The translations under genes were made by a program, and so were the position numbers. A model generated the notes under the pieces. That model did not search any database and was not told the DNA's origin. It worked only from the letters and a program-made list of their open reading frames with translations. Below, piece by piece: positions 37,138-47,157 of a DNA stretch of 64,000 nt. Numbering within the stretch: the stretch's first letter is position 1; each line of letters begins with the position of its first letter. The stretch covers positions 186,001 through 250,000 of the forward strand of contig JAFGOZ010000220.1 of assembly GCA_016926235.1 (NCBI GenBank), written 5' to 3'. The stretch is from Bacteroidales bacterium (GTDB lineage Bacteria; Bacteroidota; Bacteroidia; Bacteroidales; UBA10428).

Positions 37138-39195
37138 TTACTTTTTGATAAATATCCTGGTATCCACAGCAAAAATACCTTCCTTATTAGCAATCAGAGG
37201 ATTAATATCCAATTCGTGTATTTTACTAAAATGCTCGCAAAGAATAGAGACTTTTACAATTATATTTGCAAATTCTCTTATGTTAATTCCCGCTTTACCC
37301 CTGGCACCCTGGAGAATATCAAAAACCTTAAGATCTTTAATCATTGAAAGGGCTTCATCCGTGTTTACGGGAGCTAATCGTACTGTATAATCTTTAATTA
37401 TTTCTATAAAAATTCCTCCCATACCACAAAAAATCATATGCCCAAAGCCAGGTTCGTATTTTGCTCCAACATAAAGTTCCAGGCCTTTTATCATAGGTTG
37501 TAAAATCACACCGGTAGTTCCTTCAAGTGATATGAGACGATTGTATTCTTCTAATAACTGATCTTTGGAGTTGATACTTAAGCTTATACCTCCCGCATCC
37601 GTTTTGTGAACAAATCCCATTGCCTTCAATACCAGTGGGTATTCATATTGTGAGGCTGCTGACAGGAGCATATTTTTTTCATTAATAACTAGTGTGGGTA
37701 ACGTTGAAATTCCAACTTCATTAAAAACGATATTCTGATCTTCAATCGGAACATAACCGGTTTCTGTATTGTCCATTATTCTTTTTGTCATAGGAAGGTC
37801 AGTTTTAGCCATAGGTTCCAAAAGGGATATGTATGGTGTATTTAAAATCCTGGCCAAAGCCTCCCCAAATAATACTTCATCCGGGAAAAAAACATTACCT
37901 TTTTCGATAAAACTTATTATTTCTTCTTTTGCATTAAGCAGGGATGGTAATACAGGATAAACAGGTTTTTTGCATTCCCTGATTTCATTATGTATAATAT
38001 TATAAGCATCATCTACTTTAGTAAGTCCGGGACTGCCAAAAATAACTACTATTCCATCAATGTGTTTGCATTTATTCTCGCAAAAATCTATTGCTTTGGA
38101 AAGCTGGTCAGCAGTTCCGGTAGCGAGAATGTCAATGGGGTTTTGGATGGATGAGCCTGGGTGAAGGATCTTTTTTAAATCATCGGACCCGGTAATATCT
38201 GTTTTTGGAACCTCAAATCCATTTTTTGATAGTACATCAGTAAGCATTACTGCAGGACCACCAGCCTGTGTTACAATAGCAATTCTTTTACCCGACAAAG
38301 TTTTACATGTTAGTATGGCTGCCACATTGGTAAGCTCTTCACGACCGGCGCACCGGATGATACCTGCTTTTTTAAAAAGAGCTTCAACAGGTTCGTCAGG
38401 AGTGGCAAGGGCACCTGTATGTGAGGATGCTGCACGAATACCTGCTCGTGAAGCTCCGGCTTTTACTGCTGCTATTTTAGCTCCTTTTTGAATGAGAGAA
38501 GAAGCATGAAATAGTAACTTCTGTGGTTTCCTGATAGTTTCCAGGTATAGTAGTTTTATTCGCGAACTATTGACAGGGTCATAGGTCAGGTCCCAGTATT
38601 CAAGTACTTCCTCTATGCCAATCTGCGCGCTGTTACCCATTGAAATTATAGACGAAAAGGTAATGCCTTTTGGAATAGATGTTTCCATGATAAATACTGC
38701 AGTGGCACCCGACGAAGAAGCTAAGTCGCAGCCATGTTGTTCCAATTTAGGGATTGGCGACGTAAAAACACCCTGATAATGAGCATTGAGCAACCCAATA
38801 CAATTCGGTCCCAACAAGCAGGAGTGGGTTTGTTCAAGTATTTCAAGCAATTCATCTTTAAGGTGCTCACCAATGGATCCAGACTCACTGAAACCTGCAG
38901 AAATAATAATGAATGCATGACAACCTTTCTCATTCGCAAGTATTTTAATTGACGGTATACACAAATGTGCAGGAAGTGCAATGATGGCAAGTTCTACCGT
39001 GGGAACTTCATGTTCTGTCGGGAAGCAGGCTAAGCCTTGAACCTGGTCTTCATGCGGATTGACAACATACAATTTACCCTTAAAGGTTCCATTTTTGAGG
39101 TTTTCAATAATTTTTCCTCCAGGTTTTTTTGTGTTGTTCGAACCTCCGACTATACAAATACTATTTGGTTTTATGAGTTGGTCATTTATAAGCAT
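37138..39195 (-). CDS. ADP-forming acyl-CoA (acetate-CoA) synthetase, fused alpha-beta
   Basis: A 685-residue protein with both halves of NDP-forming acyl-CoA synthetase in one chain. Residues 1-135 bind CoA (SICIVGGSNNTKKPGGKI), residues ~140-440 are the succinyl-CoA-ligase-like part with the phosphorylated His in SSHTGALATPDEP (His259), and residues ~465-685 are an ATP-grasp domain (VLKAMGFVHKTDAGGISL, LQPMIKGLELYVGA). It makes ATP from acyl-CoA, giving the free acid. In anaerobes this enzyme completes amino-acid fermentation: aminotransferase, 2-oxoacid:ferredoxin oxidoreductase, then this enzyme. All three types occur within 9 kb here. Confidence 0.93.
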   Translation of the reverse strand: MLINDQLIKPNSICIVGGSNNTKKPGGKIIENLKNGTFKGKLYVVNPHEDQVQGLACFPTEHEVPTVELAIIALPAHLCIPSIKILANEKGCHAFIIISAGFSESGSIGEHLKDELLEILEQTHSCLLGPNCIGLLNAHYQGVFTSPIPKLEQHGCDLASSSGATAVFIMETSIPKGITFSSIISMGNSAQIGIEEVLEYWDLTYDPVNSSRIKLLYLETIRKPQKLLFHASSLIQKGAKIAAVKAGASRAGIRAASSHTGALATPDEPVEALFKKAGIIRCAGREELTNVAAILTCKTLSGKRIAIVTQAGGPAVMLTDVLSKNGFEVPKTDITGSDDLKKILHPGSSIQNPIDILATGTADQLSKAIDFCENKCKHIDGIVVIFGSPGLTKVDDAYNIIHNEIRECKKPVYPVLPSLLNAKEEIISFIEKGNVFFPDEVLFGEALARILNTPYISLLEPMAKTDLPMTKRIMDNTETGYVPIEDQNIVFNEVGISTLPTLVINEKNMLLSAASQYEYPLVLKAMGFVHKTDAGGISLSINSKDQLLEEYNRLISLEGTTGVILQPMIKGLELYVGAKYEPGFGHMIFCGMGGIFIEIIKDYTVRLAPVNTDEALSMIKDLKVFDILQGARGKAGINIREFANIIVKVSILCEHFSKIHELDINPLIANKEGIFAVDTRIFIKK

Positions 39196-39370
39196 CTCTT
39201 AATTTTGTTGTTATATAAATTTACCAAATCCCTTTGAGCTATCATAAAAACAATACCCGTTTTTTTGAATATGTCTGAAAAAATCGCTAAATTTCTATTG
39301 TTATATTTGCGTTATATTATGTATTATTGAAAAATACTTTATAAAATCTATTAAACCAAAAAATTGGGAC

Positions 39371-40378
39371 ATGTCAGAATTAATTGATAAAAGTACCGTG
39401 AAAAGGCTTGTTAAATGGGCCAAAAAAAACAGGATTGATTTTCCGTCAAGTGCTGAGGAAATGAAGCAAATGGTTACGCTCGATTTAAAGTTGTATAAAT
39501 TAAGAGAACTACCCGGGGAATTATGCAATCTGAAAGGATTGAAAGAAATTGATTTAAGTTATAATCAACTAAGTAAGTTGCCTAAGGAGTTCTCAAAATT
39601 TTCTCAATTAGAGGTTTTAAAATTAAATCAGAACCACTTTAGTGAATTTCCTGAATCAATATTGGAATTAACATCACTAAAAGTATTTGAGATTTCAGGA
39701 AACCAAATTGAAAAACTTCCTGGAGGAATTGATAAATTGACTCACCTGGAAGTGTTGGATTGTAAGCTTAATAAATTATCAGAACTTCCTGATAGTATTG
39801 GAAACCTTTCAAACCTGAAATCATTGAATGCAGCGGCTAACCATATAACACAAATACCTCCTTCAATGGGTAACCTTTCAAATCTTGAATCACTTAATCT
39901 TTGGGCTAACAAGATTACAGAATTGCCAAAAGAACTGGGTCAACTGAAAAACCTGGTTGAACTGGGTGTTTGGAATAATAAAATAAGCATTATCCCACAG
40001 GCTGTTTTAGATTTGCCGAAATTAAAGGATGTAGAGTTAATGCTTAAAATTGATAAGCTGAATGAAAAGTTGGTTGAAGCAGCACAGGCAGATGATCTTA
40101 AAACAGCTCAGGTAATGATTAGTTGTGGTGCTGATACAAATTATAAGTGGGATGGTTTTGGCGGATATGAGTTTACCACACCACTTTTTGAGGCGCATAG
40201 TGTTGAAATGGCCAAGCTTTTAGTTCAGAATGGTGCGAATCCTCATATAAAGAGAAAAAGAAAAATAGATACAAGTATAAAAGTGTGGGAAACAGATAAA
40301 CAAATTGAGGAGGAAGAATCATTTATGACTATTAAACATTCACTTGAATTAACAAAATATAAAAAGTCAATAGGATAA
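39371..40378 (+). CDS. Leucine-rich repeat protein with C-terminal ankyrin-like repeats
   Basis: A 335-residue protein without signal peptide. A helical cap (1-32) is followed by about eight 23-residue LRR units (~38-232) of the LxxLxxLxLxxNxLxxLPxxI type, for example LNLWANKITELPKELGQLKNL. From about residue 237 the sequence changes to two ankyrin-like units (LVEAAQADDLKTAQVMISCGAD and EAHSVEMAKLLVQNGANPH). The combination suggests a cytosolic protein-binding scaffold; nothing catalytic is seen. A TATATTTG box (39302-39309) lies 61 bases upstream without a clear -33 partner. No gene lies on the same strand immediately next to it. Confidence 0.8.
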   Translation: MSELIDKSTVKRLVKWAKKNRIDFPSSAEEMKQMVTLDLKLYKLRELPGELCNLKGLKEIDLSYNQLSKLPKEFSKFSQLEVLKLNQNHFSEFPESILELTSLKVFEISGNQIEKLPGGIDKLTHLEVLDCKLNKLSELPDSIGNLSNLKSLNAAANHITQIPPSMGNLSNLESLNLWANKITELPKELGQLKNLVELGVWNNKISIIPQAVLDLPKLKDVELMLKIDKLNEKLVEAAQADDLKTAQVMISCGADTNYKWDGFGGYEFTTPLFEAHSVEMAKLLVQNGANPHIKRKRKIDTSIKVWETDKQIEEEESFMTIKHSLELTKYKKSIG

Positions 40379-40575
40379 TAAACTTTAAATAATTTTTTAC
40401 GTATGTTCATAATTAGGGAATATTTTAATAATTTAGTAAAATATTCATGTTTTTATTATGACCATTACACTGTGGTACGATAATTGAATGATTAAGTTGA
40501 AAGGATCTTAGTACAGGTACTTTCCCTTATAATCGTAAAACATAGCATGACCAGAAGAAAAGACAATTGGAAATT

Positions 40576-41547
40576 ATGAAAAGGCTCATAACATACATAC
40601 TACTATTTGCTTGCTTTGTGCCTATCCTGGCTCAGGTTGAATTTGATGATCTGGAAAAGAAAGATATTGTGCGTAACAAAATCCGGTCTAAAACACAGTG
40701 GGATTACAAATATGTTGATGGAGTACCAGTTGAAGAGGGATTTAAAAGCTCATATCGGAAGTATGATTATATGGGTAATGTTATCATAGTTATTAATTTC
40801 AAATTTGATGGCAGTGTTTCATCCACTGAACAGTATTCCTATAATAATAAAGGAGATCGTACAGAGTATATAAGGTATAAAGGCAATCAGGAAGAGCTAC
40901 AATATAAGGAGAATACAGAATACGATGACAAAGGCAATAAATTAAGGGTATATGGTAAAACAAATAAATCGTCCTTTAATAATGTATATACCTATAACGA
41001 TGAAGACAAAGTAGCTGAAATAGTATATAATGTTGGAGACTTTATTGATGAGAAGCGGGTGTTCGAATACGATGGTAATACATCTACCATATCCGTGATG
41101 GATGCGAAAGATAATTTAAAATACACACTTGTAACCAGCTATAATGATAAAGGGCAGGTAACAGAAGAAACCCGGTATGAACTTGATGAGGCAGTTTCAG
41201 ATAAGGCGAGTTATCAATATGATAGTAAGGGAAATGTGCTGAAAGAAGAAAAATATAAGCATGGTCAGTTCAGGTATAGGGTAAAGTATACATACGATGC
41301 AGCAGGTCATGTACTAAAAGTTGTTCAGGAAGAACCGAGTGGTATATCATATGAAAAGAGCTTATGTACATATGATGCGCAGGGCCATCTAATAGAAGAG
41401 AAGTGGAGAAAAAATGCTACTTCTGATTTCAGTAAAAAAGATTATTCGTATAATGAGGAAGGTTTATGCATAAAAATGGATGCATATTTTGCCAGTTATG
41501 ATTTAAAAGTTCTCTCAAAATTTGCATATAAAACAACTGACGATTAG
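40576..41547 (+). CDS. Secreted YD-repeat-like protein
   Basis: About 323 residues from the ATG at 40576, giving a clean signal peptide (MKRLITYILLFACFVPILA). The mature part is made of ~20-residue units of the form Y-x-Y-[DN]-x-K/D-G-x, e.g. YSYNNKGDRTEYIRYKG, TYNDEDKVAEIVYNVG, YQYDSKGNVLKEEKYKHG and YTYDAAGHVLKVVQE, which resemble RHS/YD repeats. No toxin tip or core-closing segment follows, so it is not a polymorphic toxin. It is probably a periplasmic or surface protein of unknown role. A 21-base palindrome lies just past the stop. Confidence 0.75.
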   Translation: MKRLITYILLFACFVPILAQVEFDDLEKKDIVRNKIRSKTQWDYKYVDGVPVEEGFKSSYRKYDYMGNVIIVINFKFDGSVSSTEQYSYNNKGDRTEYIRYKGNQEELQYKENTEYDDKGNKLRVYGKTNKSSFNNVYTYNDEDKVAEIVYNVGDFIDEKRVFEYDGNTSTISVMDAKDNLKYTLVTSYNDKGQVTEETRYELDEAVSDKASYQYDSKGNVLKEEKYKHGQFRYRVKYTYDAAGHVLKVVQEEPSGISYEKSLCTYDAQGHLIEEKWRKNATSDFSKKDYSYNEEGLCIKMDAYFASYDLKVLSKFAYKTTDD

Positions 41548-41559
41548 ACCATTACATTA

Positions 41560-41580
41560 ATACTACTAAATTAGTAGTAT
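41560..41580. other. 21-base perfect palindrome
   Basis: Arms ATACTACTAA (41560-41569) and TTAGTAGTAT (41571-41580) around a single A. The absent loop makes it a poor RNA hairpin and more like a protein-binding site or a simple end-of-gene structure. It lies between the YD-repeat gene and the SAM riboswitch leader. Confidence 0.5.
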
Positions 41581-41670
41581 ATTATTATCTAAAAACTTGC
41601 ATAATTCAGAAATTTTATTTTTATTTGTACTAAATTAAAATAACAATAATCCCTCCTAAAGAAGGATTAG

Positions 41671-41772
41671 TTTATAAAGAAGAGGCGAGAGACCAGGCTC
41701 AATGACCCTCTGGCAACCCCTTAGGAAGCCAAAAACTAAGGAAGGTGCCAATTCCTGACCAAATTTTTTTGG
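41671..41772 (+). promoter_or_regulatory. SAM-I (S-box) riboswitch upstream of metY
   Basis: The core of the S-box aptamer is readable: AGAGGCGAGAGACCAGGC, then CTCTGGCAACC (P2 pairing CCAG 41693-41696 with CTGG 41710-41713), P3 CCTTAG/CTAAGG (41719-41724 with 41736-41741), and the P4 element GGAAGGTGCCAATTCC (41740-41755). It is followed by a short A/T hairpin ACCAAA/TTTGGT with a T-rich loop. SAM binding normally shuts off downstream methionine genes. The next genes are metY and metA, which fits. Confidence 0.9.
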
Positions 41773-41793
41773 TAAATATAAATTAATACAAGT

Positions 41794-41883
41794 ATGAAAA
41801 AATCAGATCATTATCCTGGATTTTCCTTTATTTTTCAAATTGTGATTAGCTTTTATATGCATGCTATGTGCATGCGAGGATAA
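41794..41883 (+). CDS. 29-residue Met/Cys-rich leader peptide
   Basis: Begins ATGAAAAAATCAGATCAT and ends in TAA. The C-terminal residues are FYMHAMCMRG, with four Met or Cys codons among the last eight residues, just before the stop. The ORF lies between the SAM riboswitch and metY, and its start sits about 11 bases after a purine-poor A/T stretch with no strong ribosome binding site. The placement resembles amino-acid leader peptides whose slow translation alters downstream RNA folding. The reading frame is certain; that it is translated is inferred. It would be missed by an annotation with a length cut-off. Confidence 0.55.
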   Translation: MKKSDHYPGFSFIFQIVISFYMHAMCMRG

Positions 41884-41889
41884 CAAAAA

Positions 41890-41960
41890 GCAAGTTCCCG
41901 TTGTTATAATTACTTGCGTAGGATGAATCATTAAACAACATGCGCGGGAGTGATTGTTTA
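41890..41960 (+). promoter_or_regulatory. Mutually exclusive RNA stems after the leader peptide
   Basis: Stem A: GCAAGT (41890-41895) with ACTTGC (41912-41917). Stem B: CCCGTTGTT (41897-41905) with AACAA...CGGG (41934-41948, one internal loop). Stem C: TAAACAA (41932-41938) with TTGTTTA (41954-41960). A and B cannot coexist, nor can B and C. No poly-U run follows, so this would act on translation or on Rho rather than as an intrinsic terminator. Confidence 0.4.
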
Positions 41961-41971
41961 TATAACAATAA

Positions 41972-43297
<1,326 letters not shown>

Positions 43298-43304
43298 TAC
43301 TGTA

Positions 43305-43355
43305 AATCATGAGGAGTATGGGAAAGGATTATATTTCCCAATGCTTCTCCTGATT
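43305..43355 (+). terminator. Hairpin between metY and metA, possible attenuator
   Basis: Outer pairs AATCA/TGATT and GGAG/CTCC surround an inner perfect stem TGGGAAA (43319-43325) / TTTCCCA (43334-43340) with an 8-base loop. No T-run follows, so it may be a processing or stability element rather than a terminator. Confidence 0.4.
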
Positions 43356-43403
43356 AATACTTAAATCAATAAATCAACAATTTGAAAATCAACAAATAAT
43401 ACT

Positions 43404-44318
43404 ATGCCACTGAATATTCCAGATAACTTGCCGGCAGTTGAACAACTGATCAATGAGAATATATTTGTGATGCGCGAAACCAGGGCTATTCATCAGGACA
43501 TAAGGCCTTTGCAAATTGCTATTCTGAATTTAATGCCGGTAAAAACAACTACAGAGACGCACATTTTAAGGATGCTCTCAAATACCCCTTTGCAGGTGGA
43601 GGTAGTTTTACTTCGTACTTCAACCTATACCTCTAAAAATACACCTTTAGAGCATCTGGATACATTTTACAAAACGTTTGATGAAGTGAAACACCGTAAA
43701 TTCGACGGTTTGATCATTACAGGAGCTCCTATTGAACATATGAAATTTGAGGATGTGGAGTATTGGGAAGAGTTAGTATCTATAATGAACTGGGCCGATA
43801 AACATGTCACTTCCACTTTGTTTATATGTTGGGGCGCTCAGGCAGGTCTTTACCACCATTATGGCATACCTAAATATGAATTACCTCAAAAAATGTTCGG
43901 TGTATTTTGCCATAGAGTCTTAAACCGCAGAGAGCCTATCGTGAGAGGTTTTGATGATATGTTTCTGGCTCCGCATTCAAGACATACATGCAATAAAGCT
44001 GAAGATATAGACAAAGTGCCCGAACTGGAACTAATATCCGAATCGGATGAAGCGGGTGTTTACCTTGTCGTTTCAAGGGACGCGAAACGGATCTTTGTTA
44101 CCGGTCATTCGGAGTATGACCCGGATACACTTAAAAATGAATACCTGAGGGATTTGAATAAAGGATTACCCATTGAAATCCCCAAGAACTATTTTAAAGA
44201 TGACGATCCGCAAAAAGAACCTGTAGTAAGATGGAAAAGCCATGCGAATCTTCTGTTTTCGAACTGGCTGAATTATTATGTCTATCAGATTACTCCGTAT
44301 GATCTGGATAGTAAGTAG
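43404..44318 (+). CDS. metA: Homoserine O-acetyltransferase (MetA family)
   Basis: A 304-residue MetA protein. The nucleophile motif [16 protein letters not shown] (Cys142 by count), [10 protein letters not shown] and [13 protein letters not shown] with the catalytic His and Glu are present. Residue 111 lies in [10 protein letters not shown] and is Glu. In characterised MetA proteins, Glu at this position gives acetyl-CoA specificity and Gly gives succinyl-CoA specificity. The enzyme therefore most likely makes O-acetylhomoserine, the substrate of the adjacent MetY. It converges on a dehydrogenase gene with 2 bases between stops. Confidence 0.93.
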   Translation: MPLNIPDNLPAVEQLINENIFVMRETRAIHQDIRPLQIAILNLMPVKTTTETHILRMLSNTPLQVEVVLLRTSTYTSKNTPLEHLDTFYKTFDEVKHRKFDGLIITGAPIEHMKFEDVEYWEELVSIMNWADKHVTSTLFICWGAQAGLYHHYGIPKYELPQKMFGVFCHRVLNRREPIVRGFDDMFLAPHSRHTCNKAEDIDKVPELELISESDEAGVYLVVSRDAKRIFVTGHSEYDPDTLKNEYLRDLNKGLPIEIPKNYFKDDDPQKEPVVRWKSHANLLFSNWLNYYVYQITPYDLDSK

Positions 44319-44320
44319 TA

Positions 44321-45325
44321 TTATCGCTTGACCATTGTTGCATTTATTTCATTTTTAGACTGAATTCCCATTTCAAAATCACTGATATTCTGAATAGTAG
44401 TCTGGGCTATCTGAGTTAGTGCATCCGTGGTAAAAAACGCCTGGTGTGACGTAATTAAAACATTTGGGAATGTAATCAAGCGCATTATCGTGTCATCAAA
44501 TATAATCTGTTCAGAAAGGTCTTTAAAGAAAAGGTTTTCTTCCTGAGAGTAAACATCAATACCCAAATAGCCAAGCTGCTCGCTTTTCAAAGCGTCAATA
44601 ACATCTTCTGAGTTAATGAGTTTTCCTCTGCTGGTATTTATTAACATGGCACCCTTTTTCATTTGATTCAGGGTATTTTTGTTTATAAGGTGGTAGGTTT
44701 CTGGTGTTAAAGGGCAATGCAGCGATACAATATCTGATTGGTTGAATAATTCAGGCAAGGTAACATATTTCACCCCTCTTTTTATCAGGTCTTCGTTTGG
44801 ATGGTGGTCAAAAGCAAGTATTTCGCAGCCAAATCCCATCATAATATTAATGAAACCCAATCCGATCCTGCCTGTACCAATTACACCTATAATTTTATTG
44901 TGTACATCAAATCCCATCAGACGCTCAAGTGAAAAATTCCCTTCCCTTACCCGGTTGTAAGCCTTATGCGTTTTACGGTTTAAAGCCATGATAAGTGCAA
45001 CTGCATGTTCGGCCACAGCTTGCGGTGAATAGGCAGGAACACGCAATACGGTAATCTTTTTTTCCTGGGCTGCCTCCAGGTCTACCTGGTTAAAACCTGC
45101 ACATCTGAGAGCAATCAGTTTTATATTTAAATCGGAAAGAGCCTGAATAGTATCCCTGTCAATATTATCGTTTACAAATGCACAAATTCCGTCATATCCT
45201 TTGGCCAGGCCTGCGGTGTCGCTTGTGAGCTCAGGTTTAAGATATTTTAACTCGTGTTTACTATTATTCGCTGCATCCAGATATTCTCTATCGTATGACT
45301 TTGTATTAAAAACTGCAATCTTCAT
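44321..45325 (-). CDS. D-2-hydroxyacid dehydrogenase (D-lactate dehydrogenase type)
   Basis: A 334-residue NAD-dependent dehydrogenase. The dinucleotide-binding loop is VIGTGRIGLGFINIM (~residues 150-164). The three catalytic residues lie in LINTSRGKLINSED (Arg), DVYSQEENLFF (Glu) and VLITSHQAFFT (His). The N-terminal part resembles LdhA-type enzymes. It probably reduces pyruvate to D-lactate, re-oxidising NADH, which fits an anaerobe; other 2-oxo acids are possible. It has no obvious Rex-like box in its upstream 120 bases. Confidence 0.9.
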   Translation of the reverse strand: MKIAVFNTKSYDREYLDAANNSKHELKYLKPELTSDTAGLAKGYDGICAFVNDNIDRDTIQALSDLNIKLIALRCAGFNQVDLEAAQEKKITVLRVPAYSPQAVAEHAVALIMALNRKTHKAYNRVREGNFSLERLMGFDVHNKIIGVIGTGRIGLGFINIMMGFGCEILAFDHHPNEDLIKRGVKYVTLPELFNQSDIVSLHCPLTPETYHLINKNTLNQMKKGAMLINTSRGKLINSEDVIDALKSEQLGYLGIDVYSQEENLFFKDLSEQIIFDDTIMRLITFPNVLITSHQAFFTTDALTQIAQTTIQNISDFEMGIQSKNEINATMVKR

Positions 45326-45449
45326 ATATTTCTTTTTTTATCTACGTATGGTGTTCCTTTCAAAAAAGTTATATTTAATTTTCAAAATTATACTAATAAA
45401 ACACCAATATCCCTTGAATGTTCTATATTTACAGTAAATTTTATAAGAA

Positions 45450-46427
45450 ATGAAGCGACATAAATTTCTTGTTATATCTTATTGGTTACTTGTTTTTATT
45501 TATTTATTAACAGGATGTAAAGGGACACCGCAAGATGAAACGATTACTATAGCTACACTAAGGGGGCCTTCGGCAGTTGGTATGATAAAGATGATTGATG
45601 ACCCTCCGGAGATACATGGCCGAAAACTTAGTTTTATCATTAATAACGAACCCGTAAAAATTTTACCTCTAATCAGTCAGGGGAAGGTTGATTTTGCCAT
45701 ATTACCATCTAATCTGGCAGCTATAGTTTATAACCAGGGTGTGGATTATCAATTGGCTGCTATCCCGGTTTTTGGCACACTTTATCTTTTTGGTAAGGAT
45801 ACTACCATTTCTGACTGGAATGACTTACATGGAAAAACCATATATTCCATGGGTAAAGGAATGACACCTGATGCCATTCTTCGTTTTCTGCTACAAAAAA
45901 ATGGGCTGGATCCGGATAAAGATGTTACTATTGATTATTCTTTTCCATCACATATTGAACTGGCACATGCTGTGGCTTCCGGTTATGCTGACCTGGCAGT
46001 TATTTCAGAGCCTCTTGTTTCAATGGTCATGGCACGCAATAAGGAAGTTATATCAATATTTGACTTCAATGAAGAATGGAACAAAATTACAGCAGGGGAA
46101 GTACCTCTGGCCCAAACAGCTTTACTGGTAAATAAGACTTTTGCAAAGAAGCATCCAAAAAGTGTTAAGAAGTTCCTGAAATTATATGAAGAATCCGAAA
46201 TATGGATAAACGAAAACATGATAGAGGGGGCAACCTATATCGTGAAACATAATATTTTACCAGATACATCAACTGCTTTGGCATCCATACCCAAATGCAA
46301 TATTCATTTTGCCAGGGCAATTGAAATAAAACCCTCCATTGATGAGTACTTTGCAATTTTTTATAATTTTAATCCTGAATTAATCGGGGGAAAAATACCG
46401 GATGAAGCATTTTATTTCAAAGAATAG
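45450..46427 (+). CDS. ABC importer substrate-binding lipoprotein (NitT/TauT type)
   Basis: A 325-residue protein. The N-terminal helix ends in a lipobox LLTGCKG, with the lipidated Cys near residue 23. ITIATLRGPSAVGMIKM starts the binding fold, and DFAILPSNLAAIVYNQG, GKTIYSMGKGMTPDAILRF and ADLAVISEPLVSMVM are typical of the group that binds taurine, nitrate, thiamine precursors or aromatic compounds. The ligand is unknown. The permease gene overlaps its end by 26 bases and the ATPase follows, so it is a complete three-gene importer. Confidence 0.88.
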   Translation: MKRHKFLVISYWLLVFIYLLTGCKGTPQDETITIATLRGPSAVGMIKMIDDPPEIHGRKLSFIINNEPVKILPLISQGKVDFAILPSNLAAIVYNQGVDYQLAAIPVFGTLYLFGKDTTISDWNDLHGKTIYSMGKGMTPDAILRFLLQKNGLDPDKDVTIDYSFPSHIELAHAVASGYADLAVISEPLVSMVMARNKEVISIFDFNEEWNKITAGEVPLAQTALLVNKTFAKKHPKSVKKFLKLYEESEIWINENMIEGATYIVKHNILPDTSTALASIPKCNIHFARAIEIKPSIDEYFAIFYNFNPELIGGKIPDEAFYFKE

Positions 46428-47154
46428 GATCATACTTTTCTTATCCGTATTGTTTATTCTTATTTTCTGGCACTTACTTTCTGTATTAATACCTTCTGGT
46501 ATTGGATTGCCTTCGCCTTATATTACTTTAAAAGAATTGATTCAAACGCTCTGTTTAAAGTCAACTTATATTTCGCTAGTAATAACTATTTTACGTGGAT
46601 TATTGGGCTTTACGATAGCATTTATTCTGGCATTTTTAGTTGGAATTTTATCCGGATTAAGCCCGGGATTTCATGTTTTTCTGAAACCCATTATACTTAG
46701 TATTCGATCAGTTCCTGTGATATCATTTCTTTTACTGTTATTGATATGGTTTAAACCCGGGAATGTACCGGTAATTATAGGTATCCTCACAATGTTCCCT
46801 ATCCTTTCTGTTAATATTATTGATGGAATGAAGAATGTAGAAAAAGAATACATTCAAATGTGCAATGTTTTTTGTATCCCAAAAGCAAGAAGGATCAGGG
46901 ATGTTTATCTGCCATCCATTTTGCCTTTTGTTTTTACCGGGATATCAAATGCAATGGGGTTTGGATGGAGGGCAATAATTATTGGAGAGGTAATAAGCCA
47001 GCCGGAATTTGGTATTGGGTCAACTATGCAAATGGCACAACTTTATCTTCAAATACCTAAATTAATCGTATGGACAATTTTGGCGATCATTATCAGCATT
47101 ATTTTTGAAAAAGTCGTCAGATGGATCGAAAAAAGAATAGTTTTCTGGAGGTAA
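46402..47154 (+). CDS. ABC importer permease (NitT/TauT type)
   Basis: A 250-residue inner-membrane protein with six predicted helices. The EAA loop that contacts the ATPase is NVFCIPKARRIRDVYLPSILPFVFTGI (shown in part), around residue 155-180. GFGWRAIIIGEVISQPEFGIG is the usual following segment. The start at 46402 overlaps the binding protein by 26 bases; a later start would cut the first helix. It forms the pore of the importer. Confidence 0.9.
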   Translation: MKHFISKNRIILFLSVLFILIFWHLLSVLIPSGIGLPSPYITLKELIQTLCLKSTYISLVITILRGLLGFTIAFILAFLVGILSGLSPGFHVFLKPIILSIRSVPVISFLLLLLIWFKPGNVPVIIGILTMFPILSVNIIDGMKNVEKEYIQMCNVFCIPKARRIRDVYLPSILPFVFTGISNAMGFGWRAIIIGEVISQPEFGIGSTMQMAQLYLQIPKLIVWTILAIIISIIFEKVVRWIEKRIVFWR

Positions 47155-47157
47155 TGT

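Noticed and set aside
40576..41547. RHS polymorphic toxin
   Set aside because: Only a short run of YD-like units with a signal peptide; no toxin tip, no immunity gene and no RHS core motif.
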